Counted from the stretch's first letter, positions 1 to 9,385 are shown. The stretch: 61,046 bases of DNA from Gammaproteobacteria bacterium (GCA_009908385.1 JAAAPE010000087.1:1-61046); one strand, 5' to 3'. The notes: generated from the letters alone by a model not told the origin. Made by a program: numbers and translations.

Positions 1-648
1 CTTCTCGCCGTCGCGCTCGACCAGCCGTTCGGCCAGTTCACTCTTGACGGCGATCATCGACAGCGTGTGCCCGAGCACATCGTGCAGGTCGCGCGCGATG
101 CGTTCGCGTTCGGCTACCCGCGCCAGTCGCCTGACCTCGGCCTGGCTCAGCCTGAGTTCGGCGTTCTTGCGCTGCTGCTCGCCGAAGAAGATGTTGGCCA
201 GGCCGATGATGATGCTGACGAACACGCCCGGCATCCAGTAGTAGGGCTCCGGCCGTGCCAGGGGCGAGATCACCGCGGCGCTGGCCGCGATGCCCAGCAC
301 CACCCAGACCGCGCGGCGCGGGGGTCCGACCTGGTGAGCGATGGCCGCTGCGTAGATGAACAGCACGCTCGCGCCCGCGTTGACCGTACTCCATGCGGCG
401 CCGAGTGCGAACAGGGCAATGACATGCCCCAGCGCGGCGCGACCGCGCCGGCGGTAGGCACTGAAGTACAGCACCAGGAACGCGGCCAGTGTCAGCAGGC
501 CGAGGACGAGCTCGACCATACCGACCGGTCGGAAGTACCATTCGATGAAGAAGAAACCGAAATAGACCAGCCACAGGTAGGCCGTCCATCCCTGGTCGCT
601 CTCGGGCGGAACCAGGAACTCGTGGAGCTTCTCGAGCCTTCGGACCAT
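1..648 (-). CDS. Sensor histidine kinase, NarL/DesK type (3' part cut by window edge)
   Basis: The reading frame runs off the left edge, so only the N-terminal 216 residues are present. The protein starts at ATG 648, has several hydrophobic stretches (for example WLVYFGFFFIEW and a later LGIAASAAVI), then a short coiled segment and the dimerisation/phospho-acceptor box RIARDLHDVLGHTLSMIAVK, whose His is the predicted phosphorylation site (HisKA_3). The ATPase domain lies outside the window. The family senses membrane or envelope state and phosphorylates a LuxR-type regulator. It follows an ABC-2 exporter and an amidohydrolase on the same strand, a common arrangement for kinase-controlled exporters; the response regulator would be expected just to the left. 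Assignment as a kinase is firm; the signal is unknown. Confidence 0.88.
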   Translation of the reverse strand, partial: MVRRLEKLHEFLVPPESDQGWTAYLWLVYFGFFFIEWYFRPVGMVELVLGLLTLAAFLVLYFSAYRRRGRAALGHVIALFALGAAWSTVNAGASVLFIYAAAIAHQVGPPRRAVWVVLGIAASAAVISPLARPEPYYWMPGVFVSIIIGLANIFFGEQQRKNAELRLSQAEVRRLARVAERERIARDLHDVLGHTLSMIAVKSELAERLVERDGEK

Positions 649-744
649 CGTCACTGCCTGTCTTTCGTGGCCTTGTTCGTTGCGGGTGGAACGGGAGAAT
701 TGTAGCGCCGAACCGGACGCGTCCTCCTCACCGCCGGGTTTTCG

Positions 745-2034
745 TCAGGACGCATCTCCCGCCTCGTCTCTTCGTTCCGTCCTCGCGCCGTTCTTCCACA
801 CCGCGTCGATGCGGACGCTCTGGCGAATGTCCTCGAGCGGGTTGCCGTCGACCAGGACCAGGTCGGCCCGGCAGCCCGGCTGCAGGCAGCCGCGGCCCTC
901 GAGCCCGAATGCCCGCGCGGGCAGGGTGGTCGCCGCCCGCAGCGCTTCGACCGGCGTCAGGCCGGCTTCCACCAGCAGGGCCAGCTCGTGGTGCAGGCTG
1001 GGCCCGTGCGCGGTGCCGGGGTTGCCGGCGTCGCTGCCGGCGAGCAGGGTCACGCCGGCTTCGTGCAGCCTACGGACGTTTTCGAGCACCAGGGGCCAGC
1101 GCGCGCTGCGCATCTGCGAGCCCGGGAAGGACTGCGAGAGCATCGTTCGCTGCTGCTGGCTGATGCGTGTTTCGGCGTGTTCCCCGCCGGTCAGCCAGTC
1201 GGGGACGGACTGGCCGTGACTCGCCGCGAGTACCGGGGTCGTGGGCACGATCCAGACGCCGGAATCCCGCGCCATCGCGATGAAGGCGTCATCGACGGGG
1301 GCATCTGCGAACAGGTGAACGAGGCCGTCCACGCCGGACCGGACGGCCATCTTCGCGGCCGGCTGCGTCGAGACATGGGCAACGGCCAGCACGCCGCGTT
1401 CGTGGGCGGCCTCGACCAGCGCCTCGACCATCGCCGCATCCAGGGTGGGCAGGGTCCGGCCCCAGCCGCTGCCGTCCTCGATGATGATCTTGATGTAGTC
1501 CGATCCCTCATCCAGCCGTTGCGCCACCCATTCGTCGGCCGTTTCCGGCGATTCCGGGATCGGTACGGGCAGGCCGTACTGCGTGCCGTGGCCGCCCTCG
1601 GCCGTGGCCAGGAAACCGGCCGAGAACAGGTCGGCCTGGTTGGTCGGATCCAGTGACTGGCGCTGCCGGATGACCATCGGCTGGTCGGCGGGCGAGCGGA
1701 ACATGTCGAGCAAGGTCGTCACGCCCATGCGCAGTGCGTCGGTTCGGGCGCTGCCGTAGGCGTGGACGTGGGCGTCGATCAGCCCCGGCAACAGCGTCCG
1801 GCCCTCGCCATCGATCGTCTCGGCCCCGTCCGGGACGGAGAGGTCGGCGCCGACCCCGGTGATCCGGCCTTCGGCGATGAGCACGGTTGCGTCCTCGATC
1901 ACCCGTTCACCGTCGAACACCCGCACGCCCTCGATGGCCGTCACGCCCCGGTGGCCCTCCAGCGGACCGGGCAGCAGCAGGAGGGTGGCGATCGCGCCCA
2001 GCAGAACGAGGGAAATTCCGATCAGGCTCTTCAT
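745..2034 (-). CDS. Exported or membrane-anchored amidohydrolase-family metal hydrolase
   Basis: 429 residues. An N-terminal hydrophobic segment (residues 4-22) suggests export or anchoring. A small beta-sandwich precedes the barrel. Metal-site features of the amidohydrolase superfamily are visible: H89-x-H91 in IDAHVHAYG, a Lys (K182, DYIKII) positioned as the bridging carboxylated lysine, H220 in VAHVS, H240 in GLVHLF and a late Asp in LLAGSDAG. The C-terminal segment (PGCRADLVLVDGNPLEDI) is typical of imidazolonepropionase/prolidase-like members. The substrate cannot be read from sequence; dipeptide, cyclic amide or lactone hydrolysis are all possible. It sits 10 bases after the ABC permease gene and 96 bases before the kinase gene, so it is probably co-transcribed. 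Confidence 0.9.
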   Translation of the reverse strand: MKSLIGISLVLLGAIATLLLLPGPLEGHRGVTAIEGVRVFDGERVIEDATVLIAEGRITGVGADLSVPDGAETIDGEGRTLLPGLIDAHVHAYGSARTDALRMGVTTLLDMFRSPADQPMVIRQRQSLDPTNQADLFSAGFLATAEGGHGTQYGLPVPIPESPETADEWVAQRLDEGSDYIKIIIEDGSGWGRTLPTLDAAMVEALVEAAHERGVLAVAHVSTQPAAKMAVRSGVDGLVHLFADAPVDDAFIAMARDSGVWIVPTTPVLAASHGQSVPDWLTGGEHAETRISQQQRTMLSQSFPGSQMRSARWPLVLENVRRLHEAGVTLLAGSDAGNPGTAHGPSLHHELALLVEAGLTPVEALRAATTLPARAFGLEGRGCLQPGCRADLVLVDGNPLEDIRQSVRIDAVWKNGARTERRDEAGDAS

Positions 2035-2044
2035 GACGCGCGCC

Positions 2045-2779
2045 TCAGGAAACGCCGCTCAGACGCCGCCAGCCAAGCGCGGTCATCACGGCAAAGACCA
2101 GGCCGAACAGGCCCAGCACGGTCAGGGAGTGCCCCCAGTCGGCCGACCGGGCGCCGGCGATGTCGAGCGCCAGCGCGGCCAGGTGGTAGGGCGGCAGCCA
2201 TTCGGCCACCGACTGGAGCCAGCCCGGGAAAACCGTCGAGGGAATCCACAGGCCCGACAGGAAGCCCAGCGGCAGGTAGACGAGATTGAGCACGGCCGGG
2301 GCCGCGTTGGGGCTCAGCCACAGGCCCAGCGCGAGCCCCATCAGGCAGAACGGAATCGCGCCGAGCGACAGGATGCCGGCCAGGCCGAACCACTGGGCGG
2401 TCTCCAGCCGGACATCGCCGAAGGCGGCGGCCAGGGCGCTCATCATGACGACGATGATGATCGCGAACAGCAGGGCGCCGAAGGCCTTGCCGGCGATGAC
2501 CGCCCCGACCGGCGCCGGCGAGGCGCGCAGGAGCAGCAGCCAGCCCTGGGCGCGCTCGGTGGCGACGCTCACGCCGAACGAGAACAGCGCCGCGCCCATC
2601 ACGCCGAAGGTGGCGAAGGTGCAAAGCAGCCAGAGCGCCTGGCCGCGGAGCATCATCAGGCCGAAGAAGACGTAGAACATCACCGGGAAGAGCAGCGTGG
2701 GCAGGGTGTAGGCGGGCGTGCGCAGCAGGTTGAGCCACTGGGCGCGCACGAGCTGGATGGACGGGTTGGCGGCGATCAT
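2045..2779 (-). CDS. ABC-2 type transporter permease
   Basis: 244 residues with about six hydrophobic segments (for example TLLFPVMFYVFFGLMML, FAIIIVVMMSALAAAF, LTVLGLFGLVFAVMTAL) and the ABC-2 signature region PLGFLSGLWIPSTVFPGWL. Start chosen at ATG 2779, whose first four bases overlap the stop of the ATPase gene (ATGA, 2776-2779), indicating translational coupling. With the ATPase it would form an exporter for a drug, lipid or antimicrobial-peptide-type substrate; the downstream sensor kinase hints at stress-induced export. Confidence 0.93.
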   Translation of the reverse strand: MIAANPSIQLVRAQWLNLLRTPAYTLPTLLFPVMFYVFFGLMMLRGQALWLLCTFATFGVMGAALFSFGVSVATERAQGWLLLLRASPAPVGAVIAGKAFGALLFAIIIVVMMSALAAAFGDVRLETAQWFGLAGILSLGAIPFCLMGLALGLWLSPNAAPAVLNLVYLPLGFLSGLWIPSTVFPGWLQSVAEWLPPYHLAALALDIAGARSADWGHSLTVLGLFGLVFAVMTALGWRRLSGVS

Positions 2780-3687
2780 GCGGCCTCCTGTTCGGTCTGG
2801 GCGGAATCGGTCAGGGCGAGAAAAGCGGTTTCCAGGTCGGCGCCGGCGACTTCGAGATCCTCGATGGCATCGTCGGCGGCCAGCAGCGCGCGGACGGTGT
2901 CGACGCCGCGGCGGCTGAGGATTTCGGTGAACGCCTCGCCGGCTTGAACGGACTGGACGCCCGGCAGGGTTCTGAGTTTCGCGCTCGGGAGCGCCGTGCG
3001 GACCCGGATCCGGTCGCTCGGCACGCGGCGGCGAATGGCGTCGGGTGATCCCTGCTCGAGGATGCGTCCGCGGTCGAGCACGACGACGTGGTCGGCGAGC
3101 TTCTGCGCCTCGTCCATGAAATGCGTGCACAGCAGGATCGACACGCCGGCCTGGCGGCGCGCCTCGATGGCGCGCCAGAGGATGCGGCGGGCGGCGGGGT
3201 CGAGGCCGGTGGTCGGCTCGTCGAGGATCAGCCAGTCCGGGCGACCGACCACGGCCAGCGCGAACAGGACGCGCTGCTTCTGGCCGCCGGAGAGCCGGTC
3301 GAAGCGGCGGTCGGCGAGTTCGATCAGCTCGAGTTCGTCGAGCAGTCCGATCTGCGAGTCGGGCTGCGGGTAGAAGCTGGCGAACAGGCCCAGCAGCTCG
3401 GCGACGGTCAGGTTGTCCTGGACGCCGCTGGCCTGGAGCATGACGCCGATCCGTTCCTGCGCCTCGCGACTGCCCGGCTTGAGGCCGCCGAACAGTTCGA
3501 GCCGGCCGCGCTGCACCGACAGCACGCCGAGCAGCAGGTGGATGAGCGTGGTCTTGCCCGCGCCGTTGGGGCCGAGCAGGGCGGTGACGCGCCCGGCATG
3601 AAGATCCAGGTCGATGCCGGCCAGGGCCGCCGTCGATCCGTAGTGGTGTTGCAGCGCCGAGCACTCGGCGACGATTGGCTGATCCAT
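2776..3687 (-). CDS. ABC-2 transporter ATP-binding protein
   Basis: 303 residues with a complete nucleotide-binding domain: Walker A GPNGAGKTT near residue 40, signature LSGGQKQR, Walker B WLILDEPTTGLD and the switch His in LLCTHFMDEA. The C-terminal ~80 residues form the extra domain of CcmA/NodI/DrrA-type exporters. ATG 3687 is preceded by GGGAG nine bases upstream. First gene of a minus-strand unit: ATPase, permease, amidohydrolase, histidine kinase. It powers the permease encoded by the overlapping next gene. Confidence 0.95.
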   Translation of the reverse strand: MDQPIVAECSALQHHYGSTAALAGIDLDLHAGRVTALLGPNGAGKTTLIHLLLGVLSVQRGRLELFGGLKPGSREAQERIGVMLQASGVQDNLTVAELLGLFASFYPQPDSQIGLLDELELIELADRRFDRLSGGQKQRVLFALAVVGRPDWLILDEPTTGLDPAARRILWRAIEARRQAGVSILLCTHFMDEAQKLADHVVVLDRGRILEQGSPDAIRRRVPSDRIRVRTALPSAKLRTLPGVQSVQAGEAFTEILSRRGVDTVRALLAADDAIEDLEVAGADLETAFLALTDSAQTEQEAA

Positions 3688-3780
3688 GGTTCATCGCTCC
3701 CGATCAATGGACGGGAACAGTCTGGACCAGCGCCGGGAATCGTCCTAGTGACGGCCCTCAGCAATCGGCCATGACATTTG

Positions 3781-4410
3781 TCACGACCGTTCGGCCCGTT
3801 CCATTGCCTCGCGCATGAAGCGATCGGCGGCCAGCCGCGCCGGGCGATCCTTGAGCCCGTTCCAGTAGTCCACGAACTCGGGGCGTTCGTCGATCGTTCC
3901 GAACTGCATGCCCCAGCCGATGTGCGAGCCGGCATAGACGTCGGCGGCGCTGAAGCGGTCCCCGGCGATGTAGCGGCGCCCGCGCACTGCCCCGGCCAGG
4001 GTGTCGAGCGTGGTTTCCAGGGTACCGAAACCGAGCATGCGCTGGTTCTCCTCGCTGGGCTCGAAACCGCAGGCGCGCGTGCTCACCGCGGCCTCCACCG
4101 GGCCGGCCGCGAAGAACAGCCAGCGGTAGTAGTCGGCGCGGTCGGCCGGAGCGGGCGCAAGCCCCGCCTCGGGAAAGGCGTCGGCCAGGTAGGCGCAGAT
4201 GGCGGCCACCTCGGTGACGATCCGGCCGTCGTGCACGATCGCCGGCACCTTGCCCATCGGGTTGATGGCCCGGTAGTCGTCCGACTTCATCGGCTCGCCG
4301 TATTCGACGACCCGGATGTCGTAGGGCTCGCCCACTTCCTCGAGCATCCATTGGGCGATGCCGCCGCGCGACATCGGGTTGGTGTAGAAAACAAGGCTTT
4401 GCTCGGACAT
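3781..4410 (-). CDS. Glutathione S-transferase family protein
   Basis: 209 residues. N-terminal thioredoxin-like domain with FYTNPMSRG, where Ser14 is the likely glutathione-activating residue as in bacterial GSTs carrying an SRG motif; MGKVPAIV contains the cis-proline; the helical C-terminal domain carries RYIAGDRFSAADVY, the conserved N-capping region. ATG 4410 is preceded by GGGAACG. A soluble cytosolic detoxification or glutathione-conjugation enzyme; the substrate is unknown. Longer open frames reading through from 6.6 kb are not supported, because the region upstream is coded by another gene in a different frame. Confidence 0.93.
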   Translation of the reverse strand: MSEQSLVFYTNPMSRGGIAQWMLEEVGEPYDIRVVEYGEPMKSDDYRAINPMGKVPAIVHDGRIVTEVAAICAYLADAFPEAGLAPAPADRADYYRWLFFAAGPVEAAVSTRACGFEPSEENQRMLGFGTLETTLDTLAGAVRGRRYIAGDRFSAADVYAGSHIGWGMQFGTIDERPEFVDYWNGLKDRPARLAADRFMREAMERAERS

Positions 4411-4520
4411 GCGTTCGTTCCCGCCAGTGGATTCACCCGGCACTGTAATGCACGGCTGATCGCGGCGACAGTGACGACAGTCATGTCCGGCGCGCCCGCG
4501 CCGACCTGTTGGGGGGGTCC

Positions 4521-6689
4521 CTATGGCACGGTTTCGGCGAAGCGGTCGGCAAAGATCGCGTCCAGCGCCAGGTCGACGACCTGAAGGTCCGCGACCACGT
4601 CCTCGGTGCCCATCTCGACGAGCCGGCCTTCGGGTACGCCGCCGCGCGCGGCCGGTGCGGGTCCCGTCGAAGCGATCGAGACGGTGCCGTAGGCCGGGGA
4701 GACGACCGGCACCACCGTGTACACGCCCGGGGGCAGGGCGGTGGTCCGGTAGGTCGCGTCGAAGAAGCCGAGCTTGTAGCGACCGACCAGGTCGCCGCCG
4801 CTGGTGTAGACCTCGACCTGCCCGCGCGGGATCACGAAGCCGGTGGACGCGTCGAGGATCCTGCCCGAGATCACCGGCCCGCTGTCGACGGCCATGTCGG
4901 CCAGCGAGACATCCGAACTGCCGTCCAGGACCACGGGCGTGCCGCTGGCCGGACTGCACAGACGCTCGGAGCAGTTGCCGGTTGCCCCGTAGACCTTGTC
5001 GAAGTAGCCCAGTTGGACGGCGCCGGTGCCGGGCCCGAGATGGCCCGACATACTGGTGCGGACGTAGTAGCTGCCCGCGGGGAAGCCGCCCATCAGGTAT
5101 TCGCCGCTGGCGTCGGTCAGGGTGTTGGCCAGGATGTCCCCCGCGGCGTCGACCAGGCGCACGATCGCGCCTTCGATCGGGTCGCTGCTGGCAGCGTCGA
5201 TCACGCGTCCGCTGATCGAACTGCCCGGCGAGATACCGATCGTGATCGACGTCGTGGCGCCGCTGGTCACGGTCACCGGCGTGGCCGCGGCCAGGTCGCA
5301 GTCGATGCCGGCACAGGGGAGGTCGGGGAAGACGGCGTCGGCGTAGCCCGTGATGGCCGATGTCCCGCCGAGCGACACGAAGCCGATGCCGTCGCCGAAG
5401 AACTCGGAGTAGGTGCGAACGTAGTAGCTGCCGGCGGGTACGGCGGCCGAGGTCTGCAGCAAGACGTCGCCGCCGCTTTCGACGATCTGGCCGCCGCCCA
5501 CGACCGTGCCGCTCGCGTCCACGATGTCGTAGTTGCCCAGCGCGGCGCCCGCCGGGATGCCCGTGGGTGCCAGGCCGGTGCCGGCATCGACGATATTGCC
5601 CGCCAGTCGCCCGCCCTCGGCGAGCGTGTCGGGCGGCAGGGTCAGGCTTGCGCCGGCAGGGATCGTTATGGCGCTTCCGCGTGCCCTTTCGCAGCCGCTG
5701 AACGGACAGAGCAGGCCGTTGTGGAGCTTTCTCAGGAAGTCGCTCTGGCCGGATGGCGGGCCCAGCTGCAGGTAGTAGCTGCCGCCGGCGAGGCCGTTGA
5801 AGGCCCAGGCGGTGGCCGGCAGGTCGGCGGTGGAAATGAAGTTGAAATCCAGGTTCTGGCCGGCGGCGTTGTAGAGGTAGACGAGCTTCTGGATGCTGTC
5901 GGGCTGCAAGTTGCCGCTGAGGCTGGCGCCGGGATCGAGGGCGAAATCGATGCCCGGGGTCACCGTCCCGCCGGTGATGGCGACCGCGTCGGTGTTGCCG
6001 ATCGGGCAGGTCTTGAACTCGCAGCGCCGGTCGTTCCAGGCCTCGGCGATGTAGTTGTCCAGGAAGAGGGGATAGTTGGCCGGGTCGCGGGCGGGCGCGG
6101 CCAGCACGTGATAGTCGCCGGGGGGCAGCGCCAGCGTGGTCTCGTAGCTGCCGTCGGGCGCCGCGGTGGCGTTGAACTGGGGCGAGAAGGTGCGCAACTC
6201 GGCCGCGTCGACCAACTCGACGGTGGCGCTCGGCAGGCCGGCCGCCGTGTCGCTTGCGGTGATCGTGCCGGAGATGCGGCCGCCGGCCGAGAGCGAGAAG
6301 TCGATACCGGTGACGGTCGCGCCGGCGCCCACGGTGACTTCCCCGCCCGTCCCGCAGTTGAAGAAGCAGGGCAGCGGATCGCTCCAGTCGTAGCGGGCGG
6401 GGGCATGAGCAGGCCCTGCGGCTTCGACGACCACATCCCGGCTGCCGCCGGATCCGACGTCGAAGGTGATCGAATAGGCGCCGCTGCCGTCCGTGGTGGC
6501 GGAGGCCAGCACGCTCTTCCAGGCCTGCGTCGGGTCGCCGACGATGACGGTCACGCCGCTCAGCGGCGTAACGCCGTCGCTGATCGTGCCCTCGATCGTG
6601 CCCGACTGGGCCCAGCCAGCCTGGCACGCCACGAGCAGGAGGGCGACCGTGGCGAACCGGTGCGAAGGCTTACAGGAGTGGGTCTTCAT
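4521..6689 (-). CDS. Secreted protein of repeated carboxypeptidase-regulatory-like domains
   Basis: 722 residues with a signal peptide (cleavage probably after ..AGWAQ). The rest is a string of roughly six beta-sandwich repeats of the carboxypeptidase regulatory-like/SdrB-like type, each opening with a G-x-I-x-G-x-[IV] strand: GTIEGTISDG, GRISGTITASD, ASLSGNLQPD, GRLAGNIVDA, SSISGRVIDA and PVISGRILDA; several continue with GGFPAGSYYVRT-type strands. Paired cysteines (CFFNC, CEFKTCP, CPFSGC) suggest disulphides and a periplasmic or extracellular location. There is no catalytic domain; a structural or adhesive role is likely but not shown. The C-terminus LDAIFADRFAETVP resembles the tails of two other exported proteins in this window. 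Confidence 0.85.
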   Translation of the reverse strand: MKTHSCKPSHRFATVALLLVACQAGWAQSGTIEGTISDGVTPLSGVTVIVGDPTQAWKSVLASATTDGSGAYSITFDVGSGGSRDVVVEAAGPAHAPARYDWSDPLPCFFNCGTGGEVTVGAGATVTGIDFSLSAGGRISGTITASDTAAGLPSATVELVDAAELRTFSPQFNATAAPDGSYETTLALPPGDYHVLAAPARDPANYPLFLDNYIAEAWNDRRCEFKTCPIGNTDAVAITGGTVTPGIDFALDPGASLSGNLQPDSIQKLVYLYNAAGQNLDFNFISTADLPATAWAFNGLAGGSYYLQLGPPSGQSDFLRKLHNGLLCPFSGCERARGSAITIPAGASLTLPPDTLAEGGRLAGNIVDAGTGLAPTGIPAGAALGNYDIVDASGTVVGGGQIVESGGDVLLQTSAAVPAGSYYVRTYSEFFGDGIGFVSLGGTSAITGYADAVFPDLPCAGIDCDLAAATPVTVTSGATTSITIGISPGSSISGRVIDAASSDPIEGAIVRLVDAAGDILANTLTDASGEYLMGGFPAGSYYVRTSMSGHLGPGTGAVQLGYFDKVYGATGNCSERLCSPASGTPVVLDGSSDVSLADMAVDSGPVISGRILDASTGFVIPRGQVEVYTSGGDLVGRYKLGFFDATYRTTALPPGVYTVVPVVSPAYGTVSIASTGPAPAARGGVPEGRLVEMGTEDVVADLQVVDLALDAIFADRFAETVP

Positions 6690-6861
6690 GACTTGCCGGG
6701 TTCCTCAGAATTGCTGAATGATCGTCCCTGGGGTGAACAAGGCCATCGCACGGCGGTCTCTAGCTGTGTGCGATGCTGTTATTCGAGGTAATCGGAATTG
6801 CCGGCCGGATTCTGCCAGGCAATCGCGTCGTCGACCCGTTGGAGACAGGAGGTCGGGATTG

Positions 6862-7737
6862 ATGGAACTTGTTGAACGGAAGGCGGGCCGGCAGGCCCCG
6901 GTGATGCCGCGGGTTGTCTTCATGCTGCTCGGCCTGGTGCTGTTCGCCGGCGCGCATGCCGGCGAGCCGGAACACTTCATGCGCCTGGTCGAGGGCGAGG
7001 ACGGCCGGCCCGATGCGCTCCAGGTGGCGGTGGCGGCCTATCGCGACGGGCAGGGCCGCCGGGTCGACCTGGTGGGCGCCGTGCACGTGGCCGACCGGGC
7101 CTATTTCCACGCACTGCAGGATCGCTTCGACGATTACGAGTCGGTGCTCTACGAACTGGTCGGCGACCCGGAAGGCTCTGAGCGTCCGGCCGGAGTCGGC
7201 CTGAACCTGGTCGGTCTGCTGCAGGGCGGCATGAAGGATGCGCTCGGCCTGGCATTCCAGCTCGAGGAGATCGATTACGGCCGGCCCAACTTCGTGCATG
7301 CGGACATGACGGCCACCGAGTTCTCCGAGGCCATGAAGCAGCGCGAGGAAACCTGGCTCGGCACCTTCATGGAACTCTATGCCGCCTCGGCCGTGGCGCA
7401 GTCCAGCGCCTCTCAGTCTCCGGAAGCGGCCTTGCTGGAGGTGCTGTTCGCCAGCGATCGCCGGGAGGCGTTCAAGCGGATGATGGCCCGATCGCTCGTC
7501 GATCAGCAGCAGGTGCTCGAGGTGCTGGGCGGTGAGGAGGGCTCCACGCTGATCACCGAGCGAAACCGCAAGGCCCTGTCCGTGCTGGAGCGAGAGCTCG
7601 ATGGCGGCGCCCGCCACCTGGCCCTGTTCTACGGCGCCGGGCATCTGCCCGACTTTCACCGCCGGCTGGTCGGAGAGCTCGGCTTCGAGCTCGAGTCCGT
7701 CGAATGGCTGGATGCCTGGGTGCTCGACGGCGGCTGA
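6862..7737 (+). CDS. TraB/GumN family exported protein
   Basis: 291 residues from ATG 6862, chosen because AGGAGG lies nine bases upstream and it leads directly into a basic/hydrophobic signal peptide ending near AGAHAGEP; the frame is open further upstream without a ribosome site. Family motifs: VGAVHVADRAYF near the N-terminus, YELVG, and LFYGAGHLPDFHRRL near the C-terminus, matching the conserved G-x-x-H and GxGHL segments of TraB/GumN proteins, whose fold resembles Tiki-type metalloproteases. Probably periplasmic or inner-membrane attached; activity unproven. Divergent from the secreted repeat protein. Confidence 0.85.
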   Translation: MELVERKAGRQAPVMPRVVFMLLGLVLFAGAHAGEPEHFMRLVEGEDGRPDALQVAVAAYRDGQGRRVDLVGAVHVADRAYFHALQDRFDDYESVLYELVGDPEGSERPAGVGLNLVGLLQGGMKDALGLAFQLEEIDYGRPNFVHADMTATEFSEAMKQREETWLGTFMELYAASAVAQSSASQSPEAALLEVLFASDRREAFKRMMARSLVDQQQVLEVLGGEEGSTLITERNRKALSVLERELDGGARHLALFYGAGHLPDFHRRLVGELGFELESVEWLDAWVLDGG

Positions 7738-7771
7738 CGGGTCCGTGCAGTCGATCGCGGTAGTCAGACAG

Positions 7772-8050
7772 TCAGGAACAGGCGACGTGGTCCGTTTCCT
7801 GCGCCCGGCGAGTGGCGAATGCCGCGCGCGGCGCCGGGATGGATTCACCGGTCTGGGTTGACGCGCCCGGATCGAGCAGGCGCAGGCCGTGGCCTCCCAG
7901 CCAAGCCGACACCGTCCTGGCTGGATCGCTGATCTGCCGCAGTGCGATTTCGATGCGTTGGTCGATGGCCCGGGGCGGCCAGACGCCGTCGACCCGGATG
8001 GTTGCGGCCATGCAGAGAAGGACCAGGCAGATGAGGGTTACGGTTCGCAT
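7772..8050 (-). CDS. Small exported protein of unknown function
   Basis: 92 residues. N-terminal signal sequence (MRTVTLICLVLLCMAATIR) followed by a short region rich in charged and polar residues with no domain I recognise. ATG 8050 is preceded by GAGGAGTGAG with correct spacing, which is the best evidence that this is real. It converges on the TraB/GumN gene and could be co-transcribed with the deiminase-like gene 140 bases upstream. Confidence 0.6.
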   Translation of the reverse strand: MRTVTLICLVLLCMAATIRVDGVWPPRAIDQRIEIALRQISDPARTVSAWLGGHGLRLLDPGASTQTGESIPAPRAAFATRRAQETDHVACS

Positions 8051-8191
8051 GGCTCACTCCTCGGCCGTTCTGGCCGTGTCTTCAGTAATACCTGAGACGT
8101 CTGGAGGCGGCAAAAGGTTGCATGGGCCTCGCGGCCACGGAGGGATCCGGACCTGGCACAGGGCCGGCGGTCGGATCCGGTTCCGACTCGA

Positions 8192-9385
8192 TCAGGGTAA
8201 AGCGGACTGGAATCGATCCCTGAACAGGGCGTCTGGCTTGGCGGCGTAATGCATCACGATGCAGTGAATGGCGCCGGCGAAGTCGATGATGTCCGAGCAG
8301 TCGATCTCGATGATCGTCTTGTCCGGGAATGCCTGGTCGAAGACGGTGACTGCCTGCGCGTTTTCGGTGGGGTAGCCATCGAACTGGCACAGCAGGACGG
8401 CCTCGTTGATGATCACCGAGTTGGTGTAGGTGTAGTGCGTTCCGAATGAACGCCAGCCGGGCGTGCGCAGCACCGTGTATCCGCGGTTTTCCATCAGGGT
8501 GACTGCGTCTTCGCTGACCGTGTACGGAATACCGCTGGCTTCCATGGGATCGTACTCGCCGATGACGACCGTCTGGTCGTCGGCCGGGAGAAACCACATG
8601 TCCAGATGCTGGGTCGAATCGTAGCTCGACGGCAGCGGATCGAGCACTGTCAGGTCGAGATCGTGATAGTCGACGTAGTACTGCTCGATGACCTGCTTAC
8701 TCAGGCTCGGGTTCTCTTCGACGATCAATTCCGACATGAAGGCGTCACCGTTGTCGAACAGGTGGAAGTTGCCGCCGCCGTGCACCAGTGGAAGTTCGTA
8801 CAGGGTCTCCCCGGTGATGCCGGCGATGCCGGCGGGCACCTGGTCGTCGTTCGGGCGCGGGCGGTTGTAGCTGTGATCCATCAACGAGCGCTGTTCATCC
8901 ACGAATAGCGAGCGCGGTCCATAGTCGCGAATCCAGACCGAATCGCTGGGCAGCTGAAGAAAGGTCACGCGCGACAGGTCGGCGCCGGCGCCAGTCAGCA
9001 CGCTGGCGGCCGAAGCCTCTTGCGAGGCACCGCTGACGATCAGGAAGATGTCGGCCGCTTCGGTCATCGTCGTGACCGCGACGGTGATCTCGGTGACCAC
9101 CGAATTGAACGAACCCCAGCGCAGGAAGAGCCCCTGGTTGTCTGCGTACTCGGAGGGTGTTTCGATGGTGCCCGTCGGCGCGACGCCCCGGCCTCGCAGG
9201 TCGGGTTGCACCCAGCGCTGACTTTCCGCCGAGGTCATCGAGCGCGGCAGCGGCGGCTCGTCGTCGACGATGGCGTCGAGCACATGCGGCGGCACGACCT
9301 TCAGCTGCGCGGCGGCGGTGGCCGCGAGACCCAGGAAGACAATGGCGAGGCAGGTTTTCGCAAGCGGGCGGGCGATTCGTTTCAT
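8192..9385 (-). CDS. Exported agmatine deiminase / peptidyl-arginine deiminase family protein
   Basis: 397 residues with a signal peptide (cleavage near ATAAAQ). Guanidino-modifying-enzyme active-site residues are all visible: WIRDYGP with Asp154, HGGGN at 202-206, QHLDMW with His260 and Asp262, and the nucleophile Cys375 in GAIHCIVMH. The fold is the Porphyromonas-type PAD/agmatine deiminase pentein propeller, which hydrolyses a guanidinium group to a ureido group plus ammonia. Export suggests action on extracellular agmatine or on peptidyl-arginine rather than cytosolic polyamine synthesis. The tail DALFRDRFQSALP extends past the catalytic domain and resembles the tails of the proteins at 4521 and 18953. 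Confidence 0.88.
   Translation of the reverse strand: MKRIARPLAKTCLAIVFLGLAATAAAQLKVVPPHVLDAIVDDEPPLPRSMTSAESQRWVQPDLRGRGVAPTGTIETPSEYADNQGLFLRWGSFNSVVTEITVAVTTMTEAADIFLIVSGASQEASAASVLTGAGADLSRVTFLQLPSDSVWIRDYGPRSLFVDEQRSLMDHSYNRPRPNDDQVPAGIAGITGETLYELPLVHGGGNFHLFDNGDAFMSELIVEENPSLSKQVIEQYYVDYHDLDLTVLDPLPSSYDSTQHLDMWFLPADDQTVVIGEYDPMEASGIPYTVSEDAVTLMENRGYTVLRTPGWRSFGTHYTYTNSVIINEAVLLCQFDGYPTENAQAVTVFDQAFPDKTIIEIDCSDIIDFAGAIHCIVMHYAAKPDALFRDRFQSALP

Noticed and set aside
3781-6627. A single long minus-strand frame covering the GST and the repeat-protein region
   Set aside because: Only the last 209 residues are GST; the rest is Arg/Gly-rich shadow of the secreted repeat protein, which is coded in another frame with a signal peptide.
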